A stretch of 64,000 nt of DNA. Source: an uncultured beta proteobacterium. GTDB lineage: Bacteria; Pseudomonadota; Gammaproteobacteria; Burkholderiales; Burkholderiaceae. The first letter of the stretch is position 1, and each line of letters starts with the position of its first letter. The position numbers and the translations under genes are program-made. The notes below the pieces were generated by a model that worked only from the letters and a program-made list of their open reading frames with translations, was not told the origin of the DNA and ran no database searches. Of the stretch, positions 17,068 to 26,603 are shown piece by piece. The stretch is taken from contig CAIQHU010000185.1 in assembly GCA_903871735.1 (NCBI GenBank), forward strand, positions 34,144 to 98,143, given 5' to 3'.

Positions 17068-18492
17068 GTGGAAACACATCAACTAGAAACCGGCGATCAA
17101 GCAAATTGTTCGACCTCAGAGCCACATGCATTAAAGAGACATTTAAAAGCTAGGCATATTCGTTTAATGGCATTAGGCTCGACAATCGGTGTGGGCTTAT
17201 TTTTAGGTTCTGGCACCGCTATTGCGCAAGCTGGACCATCCATTCTCTTAGGCTATTTAATCGCCGGTTTAATGGCTTTTATCGTTTTAAGGGCTCTTGG
17301 CGAGATGGCTGTTCATAACCCAGTTGCTGGTTCTTTTGCTCAGTATGCGCATAGTTATATTAGCCCGTTAGCTGGTTATTTAGTTGGTTGGGGCTATTGG
17401 TTTTATTGGGTGATTGTTGGGGTAGCAGAAGTCACTGCGGTTGGAATTTACATGAGTATGTGGTTTCCAGATATACCTCAGTGGCTTTGGGCAATTAGTT
17501 CGTTGCTCTTTATGGGTGGCTTAAATTTTATTGCAGTACGATTATTTGGAGAGTTTGAATTTTGGTTTGCCTTAATTAAAGTGGTCGCAATCGTTGTCAT
17601 GATTGGGATTGGATTGGCAGTCATATTTTTGGGACTTTCTAATGGTGGGGTACCCCTTGGAATCGCTAATTTATGGCAACATGGTGGATTTTTTCCAACG
17701 GGGATTTCAGGTTTTTTATTATCGATACAAATGGCTGTTTTTGCCTATGTTGGTATTGAGATGATTGGTTTATCTGCTGGCGAGACAGAAAATCCCGAAA
17801 AAACGATTCCTATTGCAATTGACTCTCTGATCGTGCGCATCTTAGTGTTTTATGGTGGTGCTTTATTTGTGATTCTATCGATCTATCCTTGGAATGAGGT
17901 CAGTGGTCAAGGTAGTCCATTTGTTGCTATGTTTGAAAGAATAGGATTACGAGAAGCTGCGGGGATTGTGAATTTTGTCGTCATTACTGCGGCCCTATCC
18001 TCTTGCAATGCCGGAATATTTAGTGGTGGTCGATTGTTATATGGTCTATCTTTAAACGGTTATGCGCCATTACGAATGAAAAAATTATCGGCAGCAGGAG
18101 TTCCAATCTTAGCCATATTGGCAACAGTTAGTACAGCAATTTTGGGGGCATTCTTAAACTATTTTGTACCTGAAAAGGCTTTTATTTGGGTGACATCAGC
18201 CGTCACATTTATTGGCTTATTAGTGTGGGTAGCTATATTAGTAACTCAGTTGAAATTTAGAAAAAAACTCAGCAGTTATCAAATCGCTCAATTAACTTAC
18301 AAAAGCTGTGGATTTCCGTATGCCTCTTATCTAGGCTTAGGTTTTATTGCCGCAGTATTTGTCATGATGTGTTTTTCACCAGAGACGAGGGTTGGTATAT
18401 ACGTTGGAATTCCAATTTTATTACTATTAATTTCAGTTTTTTATTTGTTTAGATTAAATCGTATTCAACATTCACAACAGGAGCAAGCATGA
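17068..18492 (+). CDS. Amino-acid permease of the APC/AAT family
   Basis: 474 aa with about 12 transmembrane helices. The start of helix 1 (HIRLMALGSTIGVGLFLGSG) and EMIGLSAGETENPEKTIP are hallmarks of the amino-acid/cation symporters related to CycA, ProY, GabP and AroP. The start is GTG with AGGAG upstream. The last four bases (ATGA) overlap the alanine dehydrogenase start, so uptake of alanine, or of a related D-/L-amino acid or glycine, is the natural guess. The exact substrate is not readable from the sequence. Confidence 0.88.
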   Translation: METHQLETGDQANCSTSEPHALKRHLKARHIRLMALGSTIGVGLFLGSGTAIAQAGPSILLGYLIAGLMAFIVLRALGEMAVHNPVAGSFAQYAHSYISPLAGYLVGWGYWFYWVIVGVAEVTAVGIYMSMWFPDIPQWLWAISSLLFMGGLNFIAVRLFGEFEFWFALIKVVAIVVMIGIGLAVIFLGLSNGGVPLGIANLWQHGGFFPTGISGFLLSIQMAVFAYVGIEMIGLSAGETENPEKTIPIAIDSLIVRILVFYGGALFVILSIYPWNEVSGQGSPFVAMFERIGLREAAGIVNFVVITAALSSCNAGIFSGGRLLYGLSLNGYAPLRMKKLSAAGVPILAILATVSTAILGAFLNYFVPEKAFIWVTSAVTFIGLLVWVAILVTQLKFRKKLSSYQIAQLTYKSCGFPYASYLGLGFIAAVFVMMCFSPETRVGIYVGIPILLLLISVFYLFRLNRIQHSQQEQA

Positions 18493-19604
18493 TTATTGGA
18501 ATTCCAAAGGAAATTAAAAACCAAGAGTATCGAGTTGGTTTAACACCAAGTCAGGTTAAAAATTTAGTCGGTTCAGGACATCAAGTTTTAGTCGAGAAAA
18601 CTGCAGGTAATGGGGTTGGATTTGATGATGATAGTTATCAAATTGCTGGGGCAGTCATCATTGAAGCGCCAAACGAGATTTTTAAAGAGGCACAAATGAT
18701 CGTTAAAGTGAAAGAACCGCAAAATAGTGAGCTAGCGATGCTACAGCCAGAACAAATCTTATTTACCTACCTACATTTAGCCCCAAATATTGAGCAGACA
18801 AATAATTTATTAGCGACAGGAGTTACTGCTATTGCTTATGAGACAGTCTCCCTAGTGAATGGTTGTTTACCCCTATTAGCGCCAATGAGTGAAGTGGCTG
18901 GTCGGATGTCGATTCAAGCTGCAGCGCATCATTTGGAAAAAAGACAATATGGTAAGGGTATTCTCATGGCTGGAATACCTGGTGTTGATAGGGCTCAGGT
19001 ACTTATTTTAGGAGCTGGTATTGTCGGTAAAAATGCACTTCAAATGGCAATTGGAATGGGCGCACAAGTCACTATTGTTGACAAAAATATGGATCGCTTA
19101 CGAGACCTAGATTTAATTTATGGTAACCGCATACAAACTGCATATGCTGACCAGGCGGCTATTGAGCGTTTATTTCCTCAAGTAGACGTGGTGATTGGCG
19201 GAGTATTGATTCCTGGAGGAACGGCGCCACAACTATTAAAGCGTGAGCACTTAGGGGTCATGCAAGATGGGGTGGTGATTGTCGATGTGGCCATTGATCA
19301 AGGAGGATGTTTTGAAACATCCCATGCAACAACGCATGATGAACCCACATTTATAGTTGATGGAATTGTGCATTATTGTGTAGCAAATATGCCAGGAGCA
19401 GTTCCAAGAACATCAACACTTGGGTTAACTAATGCGACTTTTCCATACATCAGTTCCCTTGCCAATTTTGGGCTGCGGCAAGTAGTGCAGGGAAATGATG
19501 CATTACGAAGAGGGGTAACATCCTATCAAGGTCATTTAACCTGTAATGCTGTAGCCAAGTCGCAACATAGACAATGTATGGCTATAGAAGATTTAATTCA
19601 TTAG
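18489..19604 (+). CDS. ald: Alanine dehydrogenase
   Basis: Reversible NAD-dependent deamination of L-alanine to pyruvate and ammonium. The N-terminus MIIGIPKEIKNQEYRVGL, substrate lysine K75 and catalytic histidine H96 sit at the canonical positions. The NAD-binding GAGIVGKNALQMA segment and the C-terminal HYCVANMPGAVPRTST follow. 371 aa is standard. It is coupled to the permease by a 4-base ATGA overlap. It lies next to the cyanophycin genes, which points to nitrogen handling. Its end overlaps the convergent acyltransferase by 4 bases. Confidence 0.97.
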   Translation: MIIGIPKEIKNQEYRVGLTPSQVKNLVGSGHQVLVEKTAGNGVGFDDDSYQIAGAVIIEAPNEIFKEAQMIVKVKEPQNSELAMLQPEQILFTYLHLAPNIEQTNNLLATGVTAIAYETVSLVNGCLPLLAPMSEVAGRMSIQAAAHHLEKRQYGKGILMAGIPGVDRAQVLILGAGIVGKNALQMAIGMGAQVTIVDKNMDRLRDLDLIYGNRIQTAYADQAAIERLFPQVDVVIGGVLIPGGTAPQLLKREHLGVMQDGVVIVDVAIDQGGCFETSHATTHDEPTFIVDGIVHYCVANMPGAVPRTSTLGLTNATFPYISSLANFGLRQVVQGNDALRRGVTSYQGHLTCNAVAKSQHRQCMAIEDLIH

Positions 19605-20677
19605 TTTTGTTGAAGTGGTTGGGTTGAAAAAATCTGTAGCCGACGCGATGGTAATTCAACCCAAATATAAAGTAGATGCGCGCAAGCCCAGCTTAAAAAA
19701 CAGATACTTATTATCACAATAAGGGCATTTAGCGGGGTTTGTTCGAGCACTTGATTAAATAAAGTATTTCCGAGCAAGATCAATGAAAAATGAATGAGGA
19801 AAGCTCCATAGGACCTTTGGGAAAGCCAGACTATTACTTGTGTGATTCGTAAATATAAATTTTGATATTGCCGGTTACCCCAAAGGAGTAATACAAGAGC
19901 AACAAAAATACTTAATGCGTTCTTGATATTTGGGTTAAATAATGTCGTGATCAGAATAGCTATATTCGCTACCGTAAAAAAAGTGAGTGCCAAATGTCGA
20001 TGGTGATGATTTGACTCTTGACTAGCCCAAAATGCCAAAATCCCTAATCCATAGGGTACTAAGAAATAAAAAAAGTAAACGTCGAATTGACTGTGTTGAT
20101 TAAAGTAGGTTAAGGAAAAAATGATACAGACAAATAAAGCAGTAGCTCTAAAAATAAATCGATTCAAGATTGTTAATAGTAAGGTTAAAAATACATACAA
20201 TTGCCAGTCTATTGCCACATACCATGCACCTGCAAAAATAGATTCAACCTCAAAAATCTGGTGTACCAAAAAGAGATGCGCCAAAAATTGAGTCCATGTT
20301 TCAGGATTGCCAATATATTCCTCACCTGAAAATATCCGAGCGATTTTGGCTGCGCCGATAGTAAGAATTAATACGATGAGAAAGCTTGGCGTAAGTCTTA
20401 AATAGCGATTTGTAATCCTAACGCCAAAGCTATTCAACCTTTCATGGCTCTGAAAGCTTTTGCTTGATAGATACCCAGCAATCACTAAAAAGATCGGGAC
20501 TGCATTTGCACCATAAAGATCAAACCAATTAGCAATCTGGTTTAGTGGGTATGTGATCATCTCAGATAGGATCCCATATCGACTGAGGTGATGAAGGATG
20601 ATTATTTGAGCAGCAAAAACTTTGAGAAAATCAATGGTCAATAACTGACGCTGTAAAGGAGTATGAGTTATTGACAC
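19601..20677 (-). CDS. Acyltransferase 3 family membrane protein
   Basis: About 10 hydrophobic helices over 358 aa. The N-terminal IDFLKVFAAQIIILHHL contains the conserved histidine of OafA/NodX-type O-acyltransferases, followed by NAVPIFLVIAGYLSSKSF and RITNRYLRLTPSF (basic loop). It probably O-acetylates a cell-surface sugar, but the acceptor is unknown. The start is GTG without a visible Shine-Dalgarno. No polysaccharide genes are nearby, so it looks like an isolated gene. Confidence 0.82.
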   Translation of the reverse strand: MSITHTPLQRQLLTIDFLKVFAAQIIILHHLSRYGILSEMITYPLNQIANWFDLYGANAVPIFLVIAGYLSSKSFQSHERLNSFGVRITNRYLRLTPSFLIVLILTIGAAKIARIFSGEEYIGNPETWTQFLAHLFLVHQIFEVESIFAGAWYVAIDWQLYVFLTLLLTILNRFIFRATALFVCIIFSLTYFNQHSQFDVYFFYFLVPYGLGILAFWASQESNHHHRHLALTFFTVANIAILITTLFNPNIKNALSIFVALVLLLWGNRQYQNLYLRITQVIVWLSQRSYGAFLIHFSLILLGNTLFNQVLEQTPLNALIVIISICFLSWACAHLLYIWVELPSRRLQIFSTQPLQQN

Positions 20678-20708
20678 TTTTTTAATATGTTTTAGTCAAT
20701 GAAAGTCT

Positions 20709-21086
20709 TTAGATACCCATTTCTTTAAACACCTCTTTAGCAATTTTGAAGCTATCCAGCGAGGCAGGCACTCCACAATAAACGGCGGCTTGTAAAAAGA
20801 CTTCCTTGATTTCATCTTTAGTAAGGCCATTATTAATTGCGCCTCGGACATGTAATTTGACCTCATTGGGTCGATTCAGGGCAGTCAGCATTGCCAAATT
20901 CAAAAAACTCCGGGTTTTACGATCCAGTCCAGGACGGCCCCAGATTTCTCCCCAGCAATTTGCGGTAACAAACTCTTGCAAATCCTGCGTAAAGTCATCT
21001 GCATTGTTGATAGAAGCATCGACGTATTCTGATCCTAAAACTTCACGACGGATTTTAAGACCTTTATCAAAGTTTGCGCTACTCAT
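20709..21086 (-). CDS. Carboxymuconolactone decarboxylase family protein, PcaC-like
   Basis: 125-aa all-helical protein matching PcaC closely: GEIWGRPGLDRKTRSFLNLA, LTALNRPNEVKLHVRGA, and QAAVYCGVPASLDSFKIA. No CxxC is present, so it is not an AhpD peroxidase. PcaC converts 4-carboxymuconolactone to 3-oxoadipate enol-lactone in protocatechuate breakdown, but no other pca gene is in view, so the reaction is unproven here. An AAGGAG lies upstream of the ATG. It is divergent from a Bug receptor gene. Confidence 0.85.
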   Translation of the reverse strand: MSSANFDKGLKIRREVLGSEYVDASINNADDFTQDLQEFVTANCWGEIWGRPGLDRKTRSFLNLAMLTALNRPNEVKLHVRGAINNGLTKDEIKEVFLQAAVYCGVPASLDSFKIAKEVFKEMGI

Positions 21087-21198
21087 ATTGAATCTCCTTA
21101 GGTTATCTATTAATAATCATTTATTCTAACTCTCTTCTAAAAATTGTCTGGTAAGTTGTGATAAATTCGAGAGAAGAAAACATCATTAGGAGGCGTAA

Positions 21199-22248
21199 GT
21201 GAAACAACTCGCGATTGTGACTACTATGAGTCATTCTGGTTCGCGCCAGAATTCGTATTGCAAAGATACTACTAAATATGTGACGATTATTTGTTTCATC
21301 TATCTCGCTGGCTTGCTTTTTTTTACTAGTAGCCGGACTCTGCATGCTCAAGCTTATCCGGATCGACCCGTGAAGATTGTTGTCCCTTATGGACCAGGGG
21401 GCGGTTCTGATATTGTCATTCGCGCCATTCAAGCAAATGTTTCAGGAAGCTTAGGACAGCCGATCGTCATCGAAAATAAGCCTGGTGCTAGCAGTACCTT
21501 AGGGACTGATTTGGTTGCCAAGAGTACTCCTGATGGCTATACGATGTTGGTTGTCGATATGGCTATTTTGGTCAACCCCAGTTTGTTTACTAAATTACCA
21601 TACGACACACTAAAGGATTTACAACCTGTTATTTTTCTAGCTTCAACTCCTTCGATTATGTTGATCTCATCTAAGTTGGGTATTAAAAATCTCAAGGAAT
21701 TGATTGCCAGCGCAAGAGCGCAGCCTGGGAAGTTGAGTTATGGATCAGCTGGTTTTGGAACAGGTGGGCATATGGCAAGTGAAATGCTCAAGATTGTCAC
21801 TGGCGTGGATTTAATTCACATACCTTATAAGGGGGCAGGCCCCGCCATGGCTGATGCTTTAGGCGGGCACGTGACGACGATGTTTACAACTACAGGAGCT
21901 GCCAAGGGCGTGATCGAATCTGGCCAGATGATTGGCTTGGGGATAACTAGCGATAAGCGGGTTGAATCTTTAGTGCAAGTACCAACCTTTTTAGAGTTGG
22001 GATATCCAGACATTAATGCCAGCATTACTTGGGGAATATTTTTACCAACGGGTACTGCAAAAGAAGTTACCCAAAAGATTAATTCTGCATTTAATATGGT
22101 ACTGCAAGCGCCGGACTCTAGGCAACGATTGATCGACTTGGGTTTTATGCCTGGTGGTGGAACCTCGCAGGCCTGGTCTCATGAAGTAAGTAAGTCTATT
22201 CAAAGATGGTCTGCCATTGTGAAGCAGGCCAATATTCGGGTAGAGTAA
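21199..22248 (+). CDS. Bug/TctC-family periplasmic solute-binding protein
   Basis: Extracytoplasmic receptor for a small carboxylate. Residues about 27-51 form the hydrophobic core of a signal peptide ending LHAQA, then YPDRPVKIVVPYGPGGGSDI, the classic Bug opening, plus GKLSYGSAGFGTGGHMASEM and DLIHIPYKGAGPAMAD. The GTG at 21199 is chosen because AGGAGG sits 4 bases upstream; this gives an unusually long n-region, and ATG 21226 is the alternative. No TctA/TctB membrane partners are adjacent, as is common for this expanded family. The ligand is unknown. Confidence 0.9.
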   Translation: MKQLAIVTTMSHSGSRQNSYCKDTTKYVTIICFIYLAGLLFFTSSRTLHAQAYPDRPVKIVVPYGPGGGSDIVIRAIQANVSGSLGQPIVIENKPGASSTLGTDLVAKSTPDGYTMLVVDMAILVNPSLFTKLPYDTLKDLQPVIFLASTPSIMLISSKLGIKNLKELIASARAQPGKLSYGSAGFGTGGHMASEMLKIVTGVDLIHIPYKGAGPAMADALGGHVTTMFTTTGAAKGVIESGQMIGLGITSDKRVESLVQVPTFLELGYPDINASITWGIFLPTGTAKEVTQKINSAFNMVLQAPDSRQRLIDLGFMPGGGTSQAWSHEVSKSIQRWSAIVKQANIRVE

Positions 22249-22259
22249 TTCAAAGCGGC

Positions 22260-23285
22260 TTAGAAAGATTGGTGGTACGCCAAAACGCGATCTACCTCAT
22301 TTTTAGAACCTAGGATTACTGAAACGCGTTCGTGTAATTGCTTTGGTTGTATCTGCAGAATATGTTCTTGACCATTAATCGAAGCCCCTCCGGCTTGTTC
22401 GATTAAAAAGCTCATTGGGTTAGCCTCGTACATCAGACGCAGTTTTCCTGGCTTATTGGGTTCTCGTTGATCCCAGGGGTACATGAAAATCCCCCCACGG
22501 GTGAGTATCCGGTGCACATCGGCCACCATGGATGCTACCCAGCGCATATTAAAGTCTTTTTGCAAAGGGCCGGTTGTACCTGCCAAACATTCTGAGACAT
22601 ATTGTTGAATAGGTTTTGCCCAGTGCCGCATATTCGACATATTAATTGCAAATTCTTTTGTATCGACTGGAATTTTAACTGCGCTGCGTGTTAGAAAAAA
22701 AGTTGCTTGGTGGCGATCAAGAGTAAACATTTGGACGCCATTGCCAGTTGTTAGGACGAGGATTGTTTGTGGTCCGTATAGAGCATATCCGGCAGCAACT
22801 TGTTGATAACCAGCCTGTAAAAAATCACTTTCGGTAATCGGGATATCTTGTTGTGGTTTTTTCAGAATAGAGAAGATTGTGCCAATAGAGACATTCACGT
22901 CAATATTAGAGGAGCCATCTAAGGGGTCAAAAAGTAAGAGATAATCACCTTGTTGGAGATGTTCTGGAATTACATGAATCGTATCTAACTCTTCGGAGGC
23001 CATGGCCGCTAACAAGCCGCTTGATTCATTTGCTTGAATCAACATATCATTGGCTAGGATGTCTAACTTTTGTTGCGTTTCACCTTGGATATTGCCACTA
23101 CCTGCAGAGCCCAATATATTATCAAGGGCCCCTTGATTAACCGCTTTACTAATCATTTGGCAAGATTGGCTAATGTTTTCGATTAATGCTATTAAGGGCT
23201 TTGCAATTGGATTTGCTGTTAAATTATCCGATCTTAAAAAATTTCCTAGAGATATTTTTACTGACTCGACTTTAGCGGTAGACAT
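22260..23285 (-). CDS. fbp: Fructose-1,6-bisphosphatase class I
   Basis: Gluconeogenic hydrolysis of fructose 1,6-bisphosphate. The metal-binding signature [20 protein letters not shown] is intact; [24 protein letters not shown] and [19 protein letters not shown] follow. The frame stays open to 23363, but that would overlap pepN; ATG 23285 gives [17 protein letters not shown], 13 bases after the pepN stop, with a purine-rich AAGAAAGAGA upstream, and is preferred (341 aa). It forms an operon with pepN. Confidence 0.95.
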   Translation of the reverse strand: MSTAKVESVKISLGNFLRSDNLTANPIAKPLIALIENISQSCQMISKAVNQGALDNILGSAGSGNIQGETQQKLDILANDMLIQANESSGLLAAMASEELDTIHVIPEHLQQGDYLLLFDPLDGSSNIDVNVSIGTIFSILKKPQQDIPITESDFLQAGYQQVAAGYALYGPQTILVLTTGNGVQMFTLDRHQATFFLTRSAVKIPVDTKEFAINMSNMRHWAKPIQQYVSECLAGTTGPLQKDFNMRWVASMVADVHRILTRGGIFMYPWDQREPNKPGKLRLMYEANPMSFLIEQAGGASINGQEHILQIQPKQLHERVSVILGSKNEVDRVLAYHQSF

Positions 23286-23298
23286 AGGTTCTCTTTCT

Positions 23299-25884
23299 TT
23301 AATCTGTAGATAACGCTTTATGGATAATTTCTGCCACATCACTGGATAAGTTTTTTTGAGCAAGTTCTGCTAGAGTACTATGCATCATTTCTTGAAAGGG
23401 TGAGGCAAATTTTTTCCACCGATCAAGTCCACGGGCAAGTCGCGCAGCGACTTGTGGATTGATGGTATTCAATTCTTTGACACACTCAATCCAAAAACCA
23501 TAACCCCGACCTTGTTCGTCATGAAAACCTGCAGGATTATTGAGGCAAAAAGCATGTATAAGACTTCGCACTCGGTTTGGGTTATTAATCTTAAAGGCGG
23601 GATGTTGTTTCAGTTGCAGGATATGATCCACTAAAGCGAAGTTTTGACGTGGCGGGACAGTTGCTTGAATTGCAAACCATTTATCAAGAGCTAGCTCATT
23701 ATTTTTATATTGCGCGTAAAAAATTTCTAGGCAAGGGGCTGCTTGCAAACTAGCGTGATGCACTAGTGCAGTCAGAGCAGCCAAGCGATCTGTCATATTG
23801 TGACAGGTTTTGAACTGTTGCTCAGCAAGAGCACTACCAAACTCGTGATTATCGGTAATAAGCATCTGTAGTGCAAAGTTTTTAAGGGCTCTTTTTCCGG
23901 CTTGTTGCGCATTTGCTTGATAGGGCTCGTCAGTTTGGTATTTTTCGTAAGTTTCTTGCCAAGACTTGTTGAGGGACTTCGCCAGAGTACTTTGAAATTG
24001 TTTTTTTGAAGAATGAATGATGAGCGGGTTAACACTGTCACATTGCTCGTGCAGATAGGTTTCTGCTGGTAGGGTGAAAATGATTTCACGATAGGCTGGG
24101 TCAAGGCGATCGTCTAGTAGTAACTGTTCCCAAACAGATATCAGTTCCTGGCTTGGCGATGAATTATTTAAGATGGCCTGAAGAGCTAATTGTTGCCCGG
24201 CTTCCCATTGATTAAAAGAGTTGTCATCATATTGGAGGAGATAGATCAGTTCACTCGTGGATTGAGTAAATTGCAGGATCACGGGGGCCGAGAAATCTCG
24301 GTTGATGGATAAGATGGGTTTACTTGAAATTTTTTCTAGGCAAATTGTTTGATTTTCTTCTTTCAGTTCAATTAAAAATTCTTGGGTTTGTTGGTTTTCT
24401 ATCAACAACTTTGTTTTAAGTGGAATATGAAAAGGCTTTTTAATTTCTTGATTTGGTGTTGGGGGGCAGTATTGCGATAAGTTGATGGTGTAGGTTTGAT
24501 CTTTGGGGTTGTAATTTTCTGTAATAGTAACCTGGGGCGTCCCAGCTTGACTATACCAATTCTTGAACTGCTCTAGATCGATAGCATTCGCATCCGACAT
24601 GGCAGACACAAAGTCATCACAAGTGACAGCTTGGCCATCATGTCTTTGAAAGTACAGATCCATGCCTTTGCGAAAGCCGGTTTCTCCAAGCAGCGTATGT
24701 TGCATACGTACGACTTCTGCACCTTTTTCATACACTGTAACGGTATAAAAATTATTGATTTCTTGATAGCTATCGGGGCGAATAGGATGTGCCATTGGGC
24801 CAGCATCCTCTGGAAACTGGATTTGACGAAGTAGTCTGACATCTTCAATTCTTTTAACAGCTTTGCCGGATTCTGAGCCCATGAGGTCGGCCGAGAATTC
24901 TTGATCACGAAAAACCGTTAGGCCTTCTTTGAGGGAGAGTTGAAACCAGTCTTTGCAAGTTACGCGATTGCCGGTCCAATTATGAAAATATTCGTGACCA
25001 ACGACACTTTCGATATTGGCAAAGTCGATATCTGTGGCGCTATTTAGATCGGCAAGGACATATTTTGTATTAAAAATATTTAGGCCTTTATTTTCCATTG
25101 CACCCATATTGAAGTCGCCGACCGCTACGATCATAAATCGATCCAAGTCTAGTTCTAAGCCAAATCGGTTTTCATCCCAAGTAATTGCTTTAATAAGCGA
25201 ATCCATAGCATGCTGCGTTTTTGATAGGTCTTTTTTTTCAACCCAAATTTGTAGTAGTTTTTCTTTACCGGATTGCGTGGTGATTGTTTTTTCTAAAACG
25301 GATAATTGGCCAGCTACGATGGCAAACAAATAAGAGGGCTTTGGAAATGGATCTTCCCAAGTTGCGCTATGCCTATCATCACTTAGTTCCTCTTCGTGAA
25401 TTAGGTTGCCGTTACTTAATAAAATGGGATAGTCTTTTTTTGCAGCAGTTAATTTCACGGTAAAAAGTGTGAGGACGTCGGGTTGGTCAAGAAAGTAAGT
25501 AATTTTTCTAAAGCCTTCAGCTTCACATTGGGTAAAGAAATTTCCACTTGAGACATACAAGCCCATTAAGCTTGTATTTTGTAGAGGGTTATTCGAGCAC
25601 GTGATTTCTAGATCAAACGCACTGGGCAGATCATGTAAGACCAATTCTTTTGCATGGAGTTCAAAATGTCGATAGGCTTGCCCATCGACATGGAGGGATA
25701 GCAGTTCTAAATCCTCTCCTTTGAGGACGAGAGGGCCCGGGCTAAGTCGAGTTATTTTTAATGTTGACTGGACGATTGTTTTGATTGGATTGAGCGAAAA
25801 ATCCAAAAAAACTGATTGAATCGCAAAATTTGGTGCTTGGTAGTCTGTCCGGTGGAAGGTCGGGGAATTTTCTGTTTTTAGCAT
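23299..25884 (-). CDS. pepN: Aminopeptidase N (M1 family)
   Basis: Zinc aminopeptidase that trims N-terminal residues from peptides in the cytoplasm. The exopeptidase motif [11 protein letters not shown] and the zinc site [17 protein letters not shown] with the downstream [13 protein letters not shown] are intact. 861 aa fits the E. coli-type PepN, including the Ig-like and C-terminal helical domains. There is no signal peptide. It is the first gene of a pepN-fbp pair; its start is separated from rubrerythrin by a 204-base divergent region. Confidence 0.96.
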   Translation of the reverse strand: MLKTENSPTFHRTDYQAPNFAIQSVFLDFSLNPIKTIVQSTLKITRLSPGPLVLKGEDLELLSLHVDGQAYRHFELHAKELVLHDLPSAFDLEITCSNNPLQNTSLMGLYVSSGNFFTQCEAEGFRKITYFLDQPDVLTLFTVKLTAAKKDYPILLSNGNLIHEEELSDDRHSATWEDPFPKPSYLFAIVAGQLSVLEKTITTQSGKEKLLQIWVEKKDLSKTQHAMDSLIKAITWDENRFGLELDLDRFMIVAVGDFNMGAMENKGLNIFNTKYVLADLNSATDIDFANIESVVGHEYFHNWTGNRVTCKDWFQLSLKEGLTVFRDQEFSADLMGSESGKAVKRIEDVRLLRQIQFPEDAGPMAHPIRPDSYQEINNFYTVTVYEKGAEVVRMQHTLLGETGFRKGMDLYFQRHDGQAVTCDDFVSAMSDANAIDLEQFKNWYSQAGTPQVTITENYNPKDQTYTINLSQYCPPTPNQEIKKPFHIPLKTKLLIENQQTQEFLIELKEENQTICLEKISSKPILSINRDFSAPVILQFTQSTSELIYLLQYDDNSFNQWEAGQQLALQAILNNSSPSQELISVWEQLLLDDRLDPAYREIIFTLPAETYLHEQCDSVNPLIIHSSKKQFQSTLAKSLNKSWQETYEKYQTDEPYQANAQQAGKRALKNFALQMLITDNHEFGSALAEQQFKTCHNMTDRLAALTALVHHASLQAAPCLEIFYAQYKNNELALDKWFAIQATVPPRQNFALVDHILQLKQHPAFKINNPNRVRSLIHAFCLNNPAGFHDEQGRGYGFWIECVKELNTINPQVAARLARGLDRWKKFASPFQEMMHSTLAELAQKNLSSDVAEIIHKALSTD

Positions 25885-25974
25885 GAGAACATTGTATGAG
25901 ACAAATAAATGGAGTGCTTTGATAGGTTATTATTATGACAAATTGATGAAACTATAGTTTTTAACTATCATTAT

Positions 25975-26047
25975 GTTAAATAAATACAATTTTCCTATTT
26001 AACAAATTAGTTCTACACTGCATTTGTCACTCGAGTGATTGTAATCA
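25975..26047. promoter_or_regulatory. Palindrome cluster between pepN and the rubrerythrin operon
   Basis: Three symmetric elements in 73 bases: GTTAAATA/TATTTAAC (25975-25982 and 25996-26003), the perfect 12-base palindrome TCACTCGAGTGA (26027-26038), and TGATT-GT-AATCA (26036-26047). A possible -35 TTGTCA (26024-26029) overlaps the middle palindrome, with a poor -10 (TTCTAA) 18 bases on. Binding by a redox or iron regulator is plausible given the downstream genes, but the sites match no consensus I can assign. Confidence 0.4.
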
Positions 26048-26088
26048 TTCTAAAGACATCTTTTATTTAACTTACCCAGGAGTAAACA

Positions 26089-26511
26089 ATGCCTACTTTA
26101 AAAGGTTCTAAAACTGAGCAGTGCTTGAAAGACGCATTTGCTGGCGAATCACAAGCAAATCGTCGTTATTTATATTTCGCGAACAAAGCGGATATCGAAG
26201 GACAGAATGACGTTGCTGCATTATTCCGTTCAACAGCTGAAGGTGAAACAGGTCATGCCCATGGCCACCTTGAATTTTTGGAGCAATCTGGTGATCCAGC
26301 AACTGGTTTATCGATTAAATCTTCCAAAGATTGTCTAGCTGCAGCAGTTGCTGGTGAGACACACGAGTATACCGATATGTATCCTGGTATGGCTAAAACA
26401 GCCCGTGATGAAGGCTTTGATGAAGTTGCTGATTGGTTTGAAACATTAGCTAAAGCTGAGCGTTCACACGCTAACCGTTATCAAAAAGCTTTAGACGCAT
26501 TTGTAGCTTAA
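26089..26511 (+). CDS. Rubrerythrin (diiron domain only)
   Basis: Non-heme diiron peroxidase. The four-helix ligands are all present: E20, E51/E53 with H56, E90/E93, and E124 with H127 in [10 protein letters not shown]. The C-terminal rubredoxin domain of classical rubrerythrins is absent, so electrons must come from another carrier; the downstream Fe-S protein is a candidate. AGGAG precedes the ATG. It is first in a cluster with the Fe-S protein and DUF3501, a recurrent proteobacterial trio, and probably serves peroxide defence. Confidence 0.95.
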   Translation: MPTLKGSKTEQCLKDAFAGESQANRRYLYFANKADIEGQNDVAALFRSTAEGETGHAHGHLEFLEQSGDPATGLSIKSSKDCLAAAVAGETHEYTDMYPGMAKTARDEGFDEVADWFETLAKAERSHANRYQKALDAFVA

Positions 26512-26530
26512 TCGTAGTAAGGTTTTTTTT

Positions 26531-26556
26531 AGATTCCTGATTCACGTCGGGAATCT
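26531..26556 (+). terminator. Hairpin between rubrerythrin and the Fe-S gene
   Basis: AGATTCCTGA (26531-26540) pairs with TCGGGAATCT (26547-26556), one G-T wobble, 6-base loop. Eight T residues precede rather than follow the stem, and the bases after it are TCTAAAG, so full termination is doubtful. It may instead stabilise or tune the relative expression of the two genes. Confidence 0.3.
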
Positions 26557-26603
26557 TCTAAAGAATCTTTTAAACAACTACACACATATCCTGAAGGTAA
26601 AAA

